Shown piece after piece: positions 1 to 8,062 of a stretch of DNA of 22,463 nucleotides. Under the pieces are notes generated by a model. The model was not told the origin of the DNA. It searched no databases and saw nothing but the letters and a program-made list of their open reading frames with translations. The position numbers and the translations under genes were made by a program. The DNA comes from VRUE01 sp035707825 (GTDB lineage Bacteria > Actinomycetota > Thermoleophilia > Solirubrobacterales > 70-9). Location of the stretch: assembly GCA_035707825.1 (NCBI GenBank), contig DASSTR010000030.1, forward strand, positions 1-22,463, in the 5' to 3' direction. Position 1 is the stretch's first letter. Every line of letters starts with the position of its first letter.

Positions 1-604
1 CCGGGACGTAGACGAAGGAGCCCCCCGACCAGACCGCCGAGTTGAGCGCCGCCAGCTTGTTGTCGTTGGGCGGGATGATCGTCGCCCAGTACTCGCGCAC
101 GAGATCCTCGTGCTCGCGCAGCGCGGTGTCCATGTCGGTGAAGATCACGCCCTGGGCCTCGAGCTTCTCGTTGACCTGGTGGTAGACGACCTCGGACTCG
201 TACTGGGCGCCGACCCCGGAGAGGAATTTGCGCTCCGCCTCGGGGATGCCGAGCCGATCGAAGGTGTTCTTGATGTCCTCGGGGACCTCGTCCCAGTCGC
301 GGCTGTTCTTCTCGGAGGCGCGCACGAAGTAGTGGATGTCTTCGAAGTCGATCTGGTCGAGGTCTCCGCCCCATTTCGGGGTCGGGCGGCTTTCGAAGTG
401 CTCCAGCGCCTTGAGGCGGAACTCGCGCATCCACTGCGGCTCGTCCTTGTACTCGGAGATCGATTCGACCACTTCGCGGCTCAGCCCCTTGGGGGCTTTG
501 TAGGCGTAGCCGGTCTCAGGATCGTGGAAGCCGAACTTCTCCTTGTAGTCGGCGTTGATCCCTGCCAGTTCTCTTTTCTCTGCGACTACCTCGGGCGTTG
601 CCAT
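1..604 (-). CDS. sufB: SufB, Fe-S cluster scaffold subunit (partial, N-terminal 201 codons)
   Basis: SufB is the scaffold subunit of the cytosolic SufBCD complex, on which Fe-S clusters are built with the ATPase SufC. The visible N-terminal part (about 201 of the family's roughly 470 residues) matches SufB: it opens MATPEVVAEK, followed by KFGFHDPETGYAYKAPKGLS, then WMREFRLKALEHF, PKWGGDLDQIDFEDI and, at the window edge, the IIPPNDNKLAALNSAVWSGG stretch. The start is well defined. GGAGG lies 6 nt before the ATG, which sits one base after the stop codon of the upstream Rieske gene, so the two are co-transcribed and probably translationally coupled. The rest of the gene lies outside the window, and sufD would be expected next. 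The family assignment is very secure. Confidence 0.96.
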   Translation of the reverse strand, partial: MATPEVVAEKRELAGINADYKEKFGFHDPETGYAYKAPKGLSREVVESISEYKDEPQWMREFRLKALEHFESRPTPKWGGDLDQIDFEDIHYFVRASEKNSRDWDEVPEDIKNTFDRLGIPEAERKFLSGVGAQYESEVVYHQVNEKLEAQGVIFTDMDTALREHEDLVREYWATIIPPNDNKLAALNSAVWSGGSFVYVP

Positions 605-605
605 G

Positions 606-932
606 TCAGACCTCCAGAACGATCTCGTCGTCGACGACGGATGCCGCAAACGTCCTCACCGGAGCATAGGCGGGCAGCGTCTTCGGCCGGCCGCTGGTCA
701 GATCGAAGAGCGACCCGTGGCGGGGGCACTCGACCGTGCAGGCGGCGGCATCGAACTCGCCCTCGGCGAGCGGCCCGTCGTCGTGGGAGCAGCGATCCTC
801 GATCGCGTACAGCGTCCCGTCGCAGTTGAAGACTCCGATCTTCATCCCGTCGTGCTCGACCAGGCGGCGCTCGCCGGGCGCCAGCTCAGCCAGCGGGCAG
901 ACGTGGACAGTGGTTCCAGTGGTGTCGGTCAA
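606..932 (-). CDS. Rieske [2Fe-2S] ferredoxin-like protein of the suf operon
   Basis: This small (108 aa) soluble electron-transfer protein resembles dioxygenase ferredoxin subunits. The two Rieske motifs are intact: C48-S-H50 and C69-P-R-H72, which give two Cys and two His ligands for a [2Fe-2S] cluster. The chain ends at the last beta-strands (DDEIVLEV) with no extra domain, the usual size for the family. The start is a TTG (minus strand, 932-930) with GGAAGG 6 nt upstream; no ATG offers a better start. One base separates its stop from the sufB ATG. Rieske genes are common inside actinobacterial suf operons, so a role in cluster assembly, or as an electron donor to it, is inferred from context. 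Its unit begins downstream of an IscR-like motif at 979-998. The family is certain; the exact partner is unknown. Confidence 0.92.
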   Translation of the reverse strand: MTDTTGTTVHVCPLAELAPGERRLVEHDGMKIGVFNCDGTLYAIEDRCSHDDGPLAEGEFDAAACTVECPRHGSLFDLTSGRPKTLPAYAPVRTFAASVVDDEIVLEV

Positions 933-978
933 GAGGGCCCTTCCGCGCGCTCCGGCGCGCTCGTGCGAGTTGAGACTT

Positions 979-998
979 AATCCTACTTCTACGGTCGG
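979..998 (-). promoter_or_regulatory. IscR-type Rrf2 operator/promoter before the Rieske-sufB unit
   Basis: Read on the minus strand, this is CCGAC-N6-AGTAGGATT. The same 14 fixed bases with the same 6-nt spacer occur before the Rrf2 gene at 10910-10929. It partly matches the E. coli IscR type-1 consensus (about 16 of 25 positions by eye). TAGGAT can serve as a -10 box, giving a start near 972 and a leader of about 40 nt, with the operator overlapping the promoter. The repetition is seen directly; binding by the Rrf2 protein is inferred. Confidence 0.6.
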
Positions 999-1100
999 AT
1001 TTTAGCGTTGCGAGGGGACCGGCCGCTGCCCGGATGCCGTGCTCACGTCCCCGGCTCGGGGTGAGAAGATCGAGCAGACCCCAAAGCGCTTGGAGGAAAG

Positions 1101-1886
1101 ATGAGCGAGATCACCAGTTACGCGCCGGGAACCCCGTCCTGGGCCGAACTCAGCGGCGTCCCCGACATCGAGAAGGCGGCTGCTTTCTACGGCGGTTTGT
1201 TCGGTTGGGACGTGCCGGAGTCCGAAACCGTCCAGCAGACCGGCGGCTACCGGCAGGTGATGCTGCGCGGCAAGCCGGTCGTGGGAATGATGCCGCTGAT
1301 GGGGGAGGACCAGCCGACGGTCTGGGCCACCTATATCTCGGTCGAGGACGCGGACGCGACGGCAGCGAAGGTGCGGGAGGCCGGCGGCACGGTGATCGCC
1401 GAGCCAATGGACGTCATGGGCCTCGGCAGCATGGCGGTCTTCGCCGACCCCAGCGGAGCGGTTATCGGGATCTGGCAGCCGGGGACCTTCGCCGGCGCCG
1501 AAATCGTCAAAGAGCCGAGCGCGGTCGTCTGGAACGAGCTCAACACCCGCGATCCCGATGCCTCCAGGGCCTTCTACGGCGACAGCTTCGGCTGGAGCTT
1601 CGAGGAGCGGCAGTTCGACGCCGGTCCCTACACCAGCATCAGCGTGGGGGAGGACACCGTCGGCGGCATGATCGACATCACCGGCCGCGCCCCCGACGAG
1701 GTCCCCCCGCACTGGCTCGTCTACTTCGCGGTCGAGGACGTCGACGCCGCTGTCGCCAGGGCGAGCGAATCGGGCGGCGGCGTCGCGCTCGAGCCGTTCG
1801 ACATCGGCGGCGTCGGCCGCATCGCGATCCTCAAAGATCCGTTCGGCGCCGTCTTCGCCGTGATGACGCCGGACCCCAATATGTAG
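1101..1886 (+). CDS. Two-domain VOC (glyoxalase/bleomycin-resistance fold) protein
   Basis: The protein (261 aa) consists of two tandem vicinal-oxygen-chelate domains. The first is at about residues 10-125, from GTPSWAEL through FYGGLFGW to FADPSGAVIGIWQP. The second is at about 138-258, from VVWNELNTRDPDASRAFYGDSFGW to ILKDPFGAVFAVM. Length and layout match the mycobacterial CFP32/Rv0577-like group of double VOC proteins, whose substrate is not settled. The ATG has GGAGG 4 nt upstream. It is cytosolic, with no signal peptide. It lies on the plus strand between two suf units on the opposite strand, converging on the sufU-like gene, so it is a separate transcription unit and nothing in the sequence ties it to Fe-S assembly. 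A detoxification or ligand-binding role is possible but not shown. Confidence 0.88.
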   Translation: MSEITSYAPGTPSWAELSGVPDIEKAAAFYGGLFGWDVPESETVQQTGGYRQVMLRGKPVVGMMPLMGEDQPTVWATYISVEDADATAAKVREAGGTVIAEPMDVMGLGSMAVFADPSGAVIGIWQPGTFAGAEIVKEPSAVVWNELNTRDPDASRAFYGDSFGWSFEERQFDAGPYTSISVGEDTVGGMIDITGRAPDEVPPHWLVYFAVEDVDAAVARASESGGGVALEPFDIGGVGRIAILKDPFGAVFAVMTPDPNM

Positions 1887-1890
1887 ACGG

Positions 1891-1909
1891 CGGGCCTGTG
1901 GCGGGCCCG
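1891..1909. terminator. Possible bidirectional terminator hairpin between convergent genes
   Basis: CGGGCC (1891-1896) and GGCCCG (1904-1909) form a 6-bp GC stem with a 7-nt loop in the 40-bp gap between the VOC stop and the sufU-like stop. There is no clear T-tract on either side, so intrinsic termination is only suggested by position and structure. Confidence 0.35.
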
Positions 1910-1926
1910 GTCGTGGAATCGAGGAT

Positions 1927-2364
1927 CTAGAGCGAGTTGAGGTCGGCGGCCGCCTCGGAGCGCTCGCCGGGCTCGCCCTCGTCCTCCCACTCGGCGGACT
2001 CGCCGAGACTGGCGCTCTTGATCACCTTCAGGCCCAGCATCGCGCACTTCATCCGCGTGGCTGAGATCTCGATCCCGAGCAGATCGAGGACCGCCTCTTT
2101 CGGCAGCCGCAGCAGCTCCTCGCGCGTCATCCCGGTCAGCTCCTCGGTGAGCAGAGAGGTGGCGGCGGTCGAGATCGCGCAGCCTTTGCCCTCGAAGGCG
2201 ACCGCGGCGACGCGACCCTCGTCGTCGAGCTGGATCGTCACATGCTGCTCGTCCCCGCAGAAGGGGTTGGTGTCCTCGAACTCGAGGTCGGGCTCCTCCA
2301 GGCGGCCGAAATTGTGGGGCCGCTTGTAGTGCTCGAGGATCTGGTCTCGGTACAGCTCGTCCAT
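1927..2364 (-). CDS. sufU: SufU/IscU-like Fe-S assembly protein, short variant
   Basis: This NifU-N/IscU-fold protein (145 aa) receives sulfur from the SufS cysteine desulfurase or acts as a scaffold. The N-terminus (MDELYRDQILEHYKRPHNFG) and the three zinc/cluster cysteines are clear: C36 in NPFCGDE with D38, C62 in GKGCAIS, and C107 in RMKCAML. The Lys before C107 is SufU-like, since IscU has His there. The C62-C107 interval is only 45 residues, close to IscU and about 17 shorter than SufU of Bacillus or Mycobacterium, so the SufU insertion is missing. The tail after about residue 120 is acidic and probably disordered. No Shine-Dalgarno is present. TAGCCT lies 6 nt before the ATG, suggesting a leaderless mRNA. 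It is separated from sufS by nearly 6 kb, although the two enzymes normally pair. Confidence 0.92.
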   Translation of the reverse strand: MDELYRDQILEHYKRPHNFGRLEEPDLEFEDTNPFCGDEQHVTIQLDDEGRVAAVAFEGKGCAISTAATSLLTEELTGMTREELLRLPKEAVLDLLGIEISATRMKCAMLGLKVIKSASLGESAEWEDEGEPGERSEAAADLNSL

Positions 2365-2370
2365 GTATTG

Positions 2371-2376
2371 AGGCTA
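2371..2376 (-). promoter_or_regulatory. Putative -10 box (TAGCCT) of a leaderless sufU-like transcript
   Basis: On the minus strand TAGCCT is followed by six bases and then the ATG at 2364. No Shine-Dalgarno lies in between. The hexamer fits TANNNT, but no convincing -35 is visible at the usual distance. Confidence 0.35.
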
Positions 2377-2400
2377 GCGCAGCGGTACTAAGTCCTGGGC

Positions 2401-2412
2401 CAACGATCGTTG
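2401..2412. promoter_or_regulatory. 12-bp perfect palindrome in the divergent promoter region
   Basis: CAACGATCGTTG is a perfect 12-bp palindrome midway between the divergent sufU-like gene and the giant secreted hydrolase. On the plus strand it overlaps a TTGACC hexamer (2410-2415) that could act as a -35 box. It looks like a dimeric repressor site, but no protein in the window can be assigned to it. Confidence 0.35.
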
Positions 2413-2528
2413 ACCTTCGGCCGCTCGACGTTGTTTTCGGCGGTCGGGCGCTGCTAGAAGGTGGGTCAGTCGGGAAGGGCGTCGTGGCGAGCGATTCACA
2501 CCAGCGCGCCTACGAGGAAGAGAACCCG

Positions 2529-5500
2529 ATGAAAGCACCGATTCGCCGCCTGCTCACCTCTTTCACAGTCGTCCTCCTACTGCTGATCGGGGTCACCACC
2601 GCCTCCGCGAGCGCCGGAACCGGTGAAGAAATAGACACGCTGTCCACAGACGACGTCCTCAACCGCAGTGAGAGCCCTCTCTCGGGCGGCGGCAAGTGGA
2701 CGGCGCTGAGCTGGGCAAGCGGGGCCGGCGCGGACACGGCCTTGGGCTGGGCCCCAGCCGCCGCGTCCCCGGCCATCAACGGCGCCTTCTGGAACCCGAG
2801 CGCGAACGACGGGCGCTACGGGAATGCCGCGGCGCTGACAATGATGGTCGCGCCCGCGGCGGCCGGGAACTACGTCTCGATCTGGCTGGACATGCCCAGC
2901 CCCGGGAGCGCCAAGAGCGGCTACCAGCTGCGCTGGGCCCTCAACGCCGACCTCAGCACCTACACGGTGAGGCTCTCCCGGTGGACTGCGGGGTCCGAGG
3001 CCGTGCTCGCTTCCAACCCATCGGTCTCGATCCCGGCCGGGACGACGCTCGCGATCGCCGATACAGGCGCGGCGGTGAGCGCCTGGCGGCGCCAGGGGGG
3101 CGTCCTCACCTCTCTCCTCTCGGCCGGCGACGCCACCTACGCGAACGGCTTTGCGGGCATCGAGGGCTCTGGCACGGCCAGCCGCTCGGTGAGCTTCAAG
3201 GCCGGTCCCCTGCTGGGGGCCGCGGCCTCCGGAACGCCGCTGCTCGACAATCTCGAACGCTCCGAAGTGCCGCTGGCGACGGGCAAGTGGTCGAGGACCA
3301 GTTGGGCATCTGAGATCGGCGGCGCCTGGATGAGCGGCTACCGCGGCTATGGCTCGAGCGGCGGCCTTGCCGGCGCCTTCTGGAACCAGGCCGTGTTCAA
3401 CGACCGTGGCGGCGCGGCGATCACCGCCGCCACTGTGGGCACGGGCGCCACGCCGGCCGGCGAGTACCTGAGCCTGTGGCTGGACATGCCCAGTCCCGGC
3501 AGCGCCCGCTCCGGCTATGAGGCGCGGTTCACCGGGACCAACGGCACCGCCACCGCCTACCAGGTGGAACTCTCGAGGTGGGTGGCGGGCGCGCGTACGG
3601 TGCTCGCCAGCAAGGCGGGCTACTCGCTGCCCGTGGGAACGACGATGGCCCTGAGCGAGTCCGGCGGCAGCGTCGTGCTCTGGACGGGGGCCGGTGCCGT
3701 GCTGGCGCCGCTGCTCTCATCCACCGACACCACCTATTCCAGCGGCTACGCGGGGCTCGAGGTCAACGGCGGCGCCGCCACGGTCTACAACTTCCGCGCC
3801 GGAGACTTCGGCGCCGGGGTCGACACCACCCCGCCGAACACGACGATCTCGACCGGGCCCAGCGGCTCGGTGCTGGCGCAGAACGTCTCCTTCTCCCTCT
3901 CCTCCTCGGAGAGCAACGGGACCTTCGAGTGCGCGCTCGACGAAGACCCCTACGCCGCTTGCGCCTCGCCCAAGGCCTACCCCTCCATCGGCCTCGGCCG
4001 CCACATGTTCCGGGCCCGCGCCATCGACGCGGCGGGCAACGTCGACCCGACGCCGGTCGAGCGCGGCTTCGCTGTCGTCTCGCCGCCGAGTGTGACTGCG
4101 GCGGCGGCCGATCCGGTCAAGAGCACGCGAGCGACGCTCAACGCACTCGTCAATCCCAACAGCTTCGCCACCACCTACCTGTTCGAATGGGGGACCAGCA
4201 CCTCATACGGCAACACCGCCCCGGCCGTTGCCCAGTCGATCGGCTCGGGCGCCAGACCGGTTGAAATCAGCGAGACGCTCACCGGCCTCAACCCGAACAC
4301 CGAATACCACTTCCGCCTTTCGGCGACGAATGGCAATGGGACCGCAAAAGGGGCGGACAGGGCCTTTGTGACCCCGGCCGCGCCCCAGGTGACCACCGTC
4401 GCCGCCACCGACTTGAGCGCCGAAGCCGCGACCCTCGGCGCGAAAGTCAATCCACACAGTTCCCCCACCACCTATTACTTCGAATACGGGTCGACGAGCG
4501 CCTATGGCAGCAAGGTGCCGCTGACGCCGAAGAGCGCCGGCTCCGGCAGTGCCGAGGCCAGCTTCGCCGAGGCCGTCTCAGGTCTGACGGAGGGTTCGGA
4601 ATACCACTTCCGGGCCGTCGCCCGCAACGAGGTGGGAACCACCTACGGCGCCGACGAGACCTTCACCACCCCGCTCCTGCCCGACGCCGACACCGTTGGC
4701 GCGAACGAAGTCACTGCGAACGAAGCGGTGCTGATGGCGACCGTGAACCCGAACGGAAAGCCGACTACCTACAAGTTCCAGTACGGGCCGACGACCGACT
4801 ACGGAAGCACCGTGCCCGCGATCGGCGAAGAAACCGAAACCGGAGACCAGCCGGTCGAAGCGGAAGAGGGGGTCTCCTTCCTGGAACCCGAAACCACCTA
4901 CCACTACCGGGTGGTCGCGACGAGCAGCGCGGGCACGGTGGTTGGTCCCGATCAGACCCTGGTCACGCAGGCCAGGACCGAGACGGTGGCGCAGGAAACG
5001 CAGAGGGAACACGAAGAAGCCACCGGTGTCCCGGTGCCTGGCGATTTCGTCAACCTCCATTGGAGTGGAGACACTCCGCGCTTCGCCACCGAAGCGACCA
5101 TGGAAATGGTCCGCGGCTCCGGCGCCAAGATGCTGCGCATGGGGGTGGGCAGGCGCAGTGACACGTTCGACTGGATCTTCCGCCGGGCGGCCAACAAGGG
5201 CATCACTCTGCTCCCAGGCCTGGGCGGAGGCCGCATGGAAAACGAGAACTCGGCGGGTATCCGGCCGGCCTGGCGGGACTTCGTACGCGACGTGGTCAAA
5301 GCGTACGGACGAGGCGGCGAATTCTGGCAGACGGTCGACGCCGGATCGCGGCGCGCGCCGCAGTACTGGGAGGTCTGGAACGAGGAGAACTACGGCAGCA
5401 ACGGAGACGCGAACGGCAACCCGAACCCCGAGGCCTACGGCGACCTGCTCGAGGAAACCGCCAACGTGATCCACGAAGTGGACCCCCAGGCGAAGATCCT

Positions 5501-7898
5501 GGTCGGCGGGCTGCTGACGATCGGCAAAAAGGGGAACGTGCCGAAGATGCCCGTCGGGGAATTCATCCGCAGGATGGGGCACGCCGGCGCCTACGACGCC
5601 CTTGGGCTTCACCCGTACGTCTTCAAGGACGACGAGGGCAACGCCCCGACCGACGAAGGGGACGTGCAAGAGGTCACGGATGCCGTGCGCCGCAACATCC
5701 AGGAGGCCAGGGCGGCCCTCAACGACAAGGGCGGCGCCGCGAAGAAGATCTGGGTCAACGAGATCGGCTGGCCGGTGAAGGGGCCGATCACACCGAACGA
5801 CGGCTCCCACGTCCCGGTCAGCGAGGACATCCAGAGGGACCTGCTCAATTCGACCTTCAACATGATCAAGGCGAATCACAGCGCTGAGCGATTCAACATC
5901 GAAAACGTCTTCTACTACAACATCCAGGACTACGAAGAGAGCGATCCCAACATCGATCACAACACCTGGGATTACCGCTCGGGCCTGCGCGAAGAGCTGA
6001 GGCCATACGAGAGCGGCCACTACCGCAAGTCTTGGTACGCCTTCCAGAACCAGGCCGGCTTCACCGGGACGTACCCCAAGCCCTCCCGCAACGATCACGA
6101 GCTGCGCAACGAGAGGCCGAGGAAGCTGACCGAGTTCACGAAGATGAACGCCTACGGCTCGCCGACCGACTACTGGGTCAAGTACGGGCCGGGGTGGAAC
6201 TCCAACAGCTACGGGAACTTCACCCAGGCCCAGAGCTTCGGCGACAGGGTCGAGGAAGCCGACGTCACGAAAGAAAGCGTCGTCGCGGGCCTGCAGCCGG
6301 CCACCAAGTACCACTACGCGGTCGTCTCCGAAAACGACGCCGGGCAGAAGACCGAAACGCCCGACATGCAGTTCGAAACGCCGCCCTCCAGCTCGACGTC
6401 CAACAACATCGAGCGGGTCCTGCACGGACAGCCCGGTTGGGTGTGGGTCGAAGGATGGGTGAAGGAAGGCGACATCCTGGGCACCCTGCCCGGCCTCTCC
6501 AACGTCCACGTCCACGTGAAGCTCTTCCGCAACGGGCAGTTCGAACGGCTCGTCGACGTGATGACCGATGCCAACGGCCACTACGACAGCGGCTACATCC
6601 AGGTCGGGAAGGGTGACTGGGAAACCCGGACCGACTTCCCGGGCGGAGGCGATTGGGACCCGTCCTCCTCGAGCACCAAGACCTTCAAGGTCCAGGACGG
6701 CGTCCTGATCAGGGCCAGGCACTCCGACCTCTGCATGGACGTCGAGGGCGGGTGGTACGCCGACGGCGTGCGGGTGATGCACGGCTCCTGCAACGGCAAC
6801 GCCAATCAGGTCTTCACGCTGAGGCCCAAGGGCAGCGGCGAATACCTCGAAGTCATCGCCCGTCACTCGGGCAAGTGCCTCGACGTCGCCTGGGCAAGCC
6901 AGAACGACGGCGAGCAGATCGTCCAGCATGGTTGCAACGGCGGCTCTAACGAGGCCTTCCGCGAGGCCTGGTGGGCCGACACCCCCTACACCTCCTACGT
7001 GGCCCAGCACTCGGGCAAGTGCCTCGACGTCACAGGCGGCAGCTTTGGCTGGGTTCCGATCCAGCAGTGGAGCTGCAACGGCAGCCTGCAGCAGCGGTAC
7101 CGCCTGCAGCCGGTCGAATCGGGCCCGATCCCGACCGAAACGTCAATCGAAATCGATCAGGTCCTGCACGGCTCGCCCGGGTCGGTCAGCTTCCACGGCT
7201 ACCTGAAGGCCGGTCCCTACTCGATGGCCAACAGGGTCGTTCAGGTCGAATTCGACAACGCGGCGGTCGGCGGCTGGTCGACGATGTTCTCGGCCCCCGC
7301 CACCGTCAACAGCGGCGGCTATTACGAGTGGCGCGACTACGGCGTCTCACCCGGCTACTACAACATCCGCGCCCATTTCGTCGGCAACAGCGAGTTCGGC
7401 GAGTCCTACTCTCCGAACACCCACAATCGCACCGTCAAGCGCGGCTACCAGTTCGTCAATCGCTATTCGGGCAAGTGCCTGAGCCTGTCTGAAAACAGGA
7501 ACGTCAACGGACAGCGGTTCCTGCAATGGGACTGCGGTGCGCCGGTAAACGGCAACGGCCAGATCTTCAGCTTCTGGGAGCCGGAGGGCGGCGGCTGGTA
7601 CCAGATCAGGATCAACGGCACCAACCGCTGCCTCGATGTGATCAACGTCAGCGGCTCCGACGGCGCCGGCCTGCAGCTCTGGGACTGCCTTGGCGGCGGC
7701 CAGACCAACCAGCACTGGCGGCGGGAGCCGCTCGCCAGCCAGCCCGGCTGGTACGGCCTGATGCCAAGGCACGTCTTCCCCAACAAGTGCATGGACGCCC
7801 TCGGTTGGGCGACCAACAACGGCTCCCTGGTCGGCCAGTGGCAGTGCCACTGGGGCGCGAACCAGCAGTGGGACCTGCGGGGCGTGATCGACCCTTAG
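2529..7898 (+). CDS. Giant secreted multidomain glycoside hydrolase with duplicated ricin-type lectin domains
   Basis: The protein has 1789 aa from the ATG at 2529, chosen because GAGGAAG lies 8 nt upstream and a signal peptide follows at once (KAPIRR, then a hydrophobic run ending TTASASA). An in-frame ATG at 2484 would add 15 residues. Domains: two concanavalin/LamG-like repeats (about 40-228 and 238-425); an Ig-like domain (433-520); three fibronectin-III-like repeats (521-810); a TIM-barrel hydrolase of clan GH-A type (about 837-1180) with E952 in WEVWNEEN as acid/base and E1078 in WVNEIGWP as nucleophile; one more FN3-like domain; then [Ig-like + ricin B lectin] twice (about 1292-1530 and 1539-1788). 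There is no membrane anchor or sorting signal at the C-terminus, so it is probably released. A role in binding and cutting an external polysaccharide is inferred; the GH family and substrate are not recognised. GAA and AAG codons look more frequent than in the neighbours. Confidence 0.88.
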   Translation: MKAPIRRLLTSFTVVLLLLIGVTTASASAGTGEEIDTLSTDDVLNRSESPLSGGGKWTALSWASGAGADTALGWAPAAASPAINGAFWNPSANDGRYGNAAALTMMVAPAAAGNYVSIWLDMPSPGSAKSGYQLRWALNADLSTYTVRLSRWTAGSEAVLASNPSVSIPAGTTLAIADTGAAVSAWRRQGGVLTSLLSAGDATYANGFAGIEGSGTASRSVSFKAGPLLGAAASGTPLLDNLERSEVPLATGKWSRTSWASEIGGAWMSGYRGYGSSGGLAGAFWNQAVFNDRGGAAITAATVGTGATPAGEYLSLWLDMPSPGSARSGYEARFTGTNGTATAYQVELSRWVAGARTVLASKAGYSLPVGTTMALSESGGSVVLWTGAGAVLAPLLSSTDTTYSSGYAGLEVNGGAATVYNFRAGDFGAGVDTTPPNTTISTGPSGSVLAQNVSFSLSSSESNGTFECALDEDPYAACASPKAYPSIGLGRHMFRARAIDAAGNVDPTPVERGFAVVSPPSVTAAAADPVKSTRATLNALVNPNSFATTYLFEWGTSTSYGNTAPAVAQSIGSGARPVEISETLTGLNPNTEYHFRLSATNGNGTAKGADRAFVTPAAPQVTTVAATDLSAEAATLGAKVNPHSSPTTYYFEYGSTSAYGSKVPLTPKSAGSGSAEASFAEAVSGLTEGSEYHFRAVARNEVGTTYGADETFTTPLLPDADTVGANEVTANEAVLMATVNPNGKPTTYKFQYGPTTDYGSTVPAIGEETETGDQPVEAEEGVSFLEPETTYHYRVVATSSAGTVVGPDQTLVTQARTETVAQETQREHEEATGVPVPGDFVNLHWSGDTPRFATEATMEMVRGSGAKMLRMGVGRRSDTFDWIFRRAANKGITLLPGLGGGRMENENSAGIRPAWRDFVRDVVKAYGRGGEFWQTVDAGSRRAPQYWEVWNEENYGSNGDANGNPNPEAYGDLLEETANVIHEVDPQAKILVGGLLTIGKKGNVPKMPVGEFIRRMGHAGAYDALGLHPYVFKDDEGNAPTDEGDVQEVTDAVRRNIQEARAALNDKGGAAKKIWVNEIGWPVKGPITPNDGSHVPVSEDIQRDLLNSTFNMIKANHSAERFNIENVFYYNIQDYEESDPNIDHNTWDYRSGLREELRPYESGHYRKSWYAFQNQAGFTGTYPKPSRNDHELRNERPRKLTEFTKMNAYGSPTDYWVKYGPGWNSNSYGNFTQAQSFGDRVEEADVTKESVVAGLQPATKYHYAVVSENDAGQKTETPDMQFETPPSSSTSNNIERVLHGQPGWVWVEGWVKEGDILGTLPGLSNVHVHVKLFRNGQFERLVDVMTDANGHYDSGYIQVGKGDWETRTDFPGGGDWDPSSSSTKTFKVQDGVLIRARHSDLCMDVEGGWYADGVRVMHGSCNGNANQVFTLRPKGSGEYLEVIARHSGKCLDVAWASQNDGEQIVQHGCNGGSNEAFREAWWADTPYTSYVAQHSGKCLDVTGGSFGWVPIQQWSCNGSLQQRYRLQPVESGPIPTETSIEIDQVLHGSPGSVSFHGYLKAGPYSMANRVVQVEFDNAAVGGWSTMFSAPATVNSGGYYEWRDYGVSPGYYNIRAHFVGNSEFGESYSPNTHNRTVKRGYQFVNRYSGKCLSLSENRNVNGQRFLQWDCGAPVNGNGQIFSFWEPEGGGWYQIRINGTNRCLDVINVSGSDGAGLQLWDCLGGGQTNQHWRREPLASQPGWYGLMPRHVFPNKCMDALGWATNNGSLVGQWQCHWGANQQWDLRGVIDP
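2650..3813 (+). repeat. Tandem duplication encoding two LamG-like domains (594-bp period)
   Basis: Two consecutive modules inside the giant gene match along their length with a period of 594 bp (198 codons). The clearest anchor is WLDMPSPGSA at 2883 and again at 3477. Others are GAFWN, LSRW, GTT and GYAGLE/GFAGIE. The copies have diverged, so the duplication is not recent. Confidence 0.75.
6402..7895 (+). repeat. Duplicated [Ig-like + ricin B lectin] unit, 744-bp period
   Basis: The 3' quarter of the giant gene holds the same two-domain unit twice. The Ig-like parts begin IERVLHGQPGWV and IEIDQVLHGSPGSV, 744 bp (248 codons) apart. Each is followed by a beta-trefoil with repeated S/YSGKCLDV or CLDV and QW/Q.F motifs typical of ricin-type carbohydrate-binding modules. 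Confidence 0.75.
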
Positions 7899-8005
7899 AT
7901 GAGTGATTTCACGACGCCCTTTCCGCTAGGTGTCTGACTCATCTTCTGCGACCTCGCCAGGTGGCTCGGACCTCGCTTTAGTTGATCCACCGGCCTCGCG
8001 GAGCC

Positions 8006-8054
8006 CCACTTTCCCGACTTGACCACATTGTGTGTGGTCAAGTCGGGAAAGTGG
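8006..8054. repeat. Perfect 22-bp inverted repeat, 5-nt loop
   Basis: The arm 8006-8027 is exactly complementary to 8033-8054, leaving TTGTG as loop. A perfect 22-bp stem is far longer than an ordinary terminator. It lies 107 bp after the stop of the giant gene. It could be a 3'-end processing or stability hairpin, a recombination or attachment-like palindrome, or part of a small palindromic repeat element. Which of these applies cannot be decided from one copy. Confidence 0.9.
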
Positions 8055-8062
8055 CCAGATGG

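Noticed and set aside
2380..2400. Possible IscR-like half sites (GACT-T-AGT) before the sufU-like gene
   Set aside because: The spacing between half sites is one base instead of five, and the CCGAC-N6-AGTAGGATT pattern is absent.
4120..4960. Regularly spaced similar DNA segments that could suggest a repeat array or CRISPR
   Set aside because: The 297-bp period encodes diverged fibronectin-III-like domains in one open frame; spacing and divergence do not fit a CRISPR.
4578..7010. Very long open frame on the minus strand (about 810 codons) antisense to the giant hydrolase
   Set aside because: It is low-complexity, Val/Gly/Asp-rich, has no domain, and mirrors the codon bias of a clearly functional signal-peptide protein on the plus strand.
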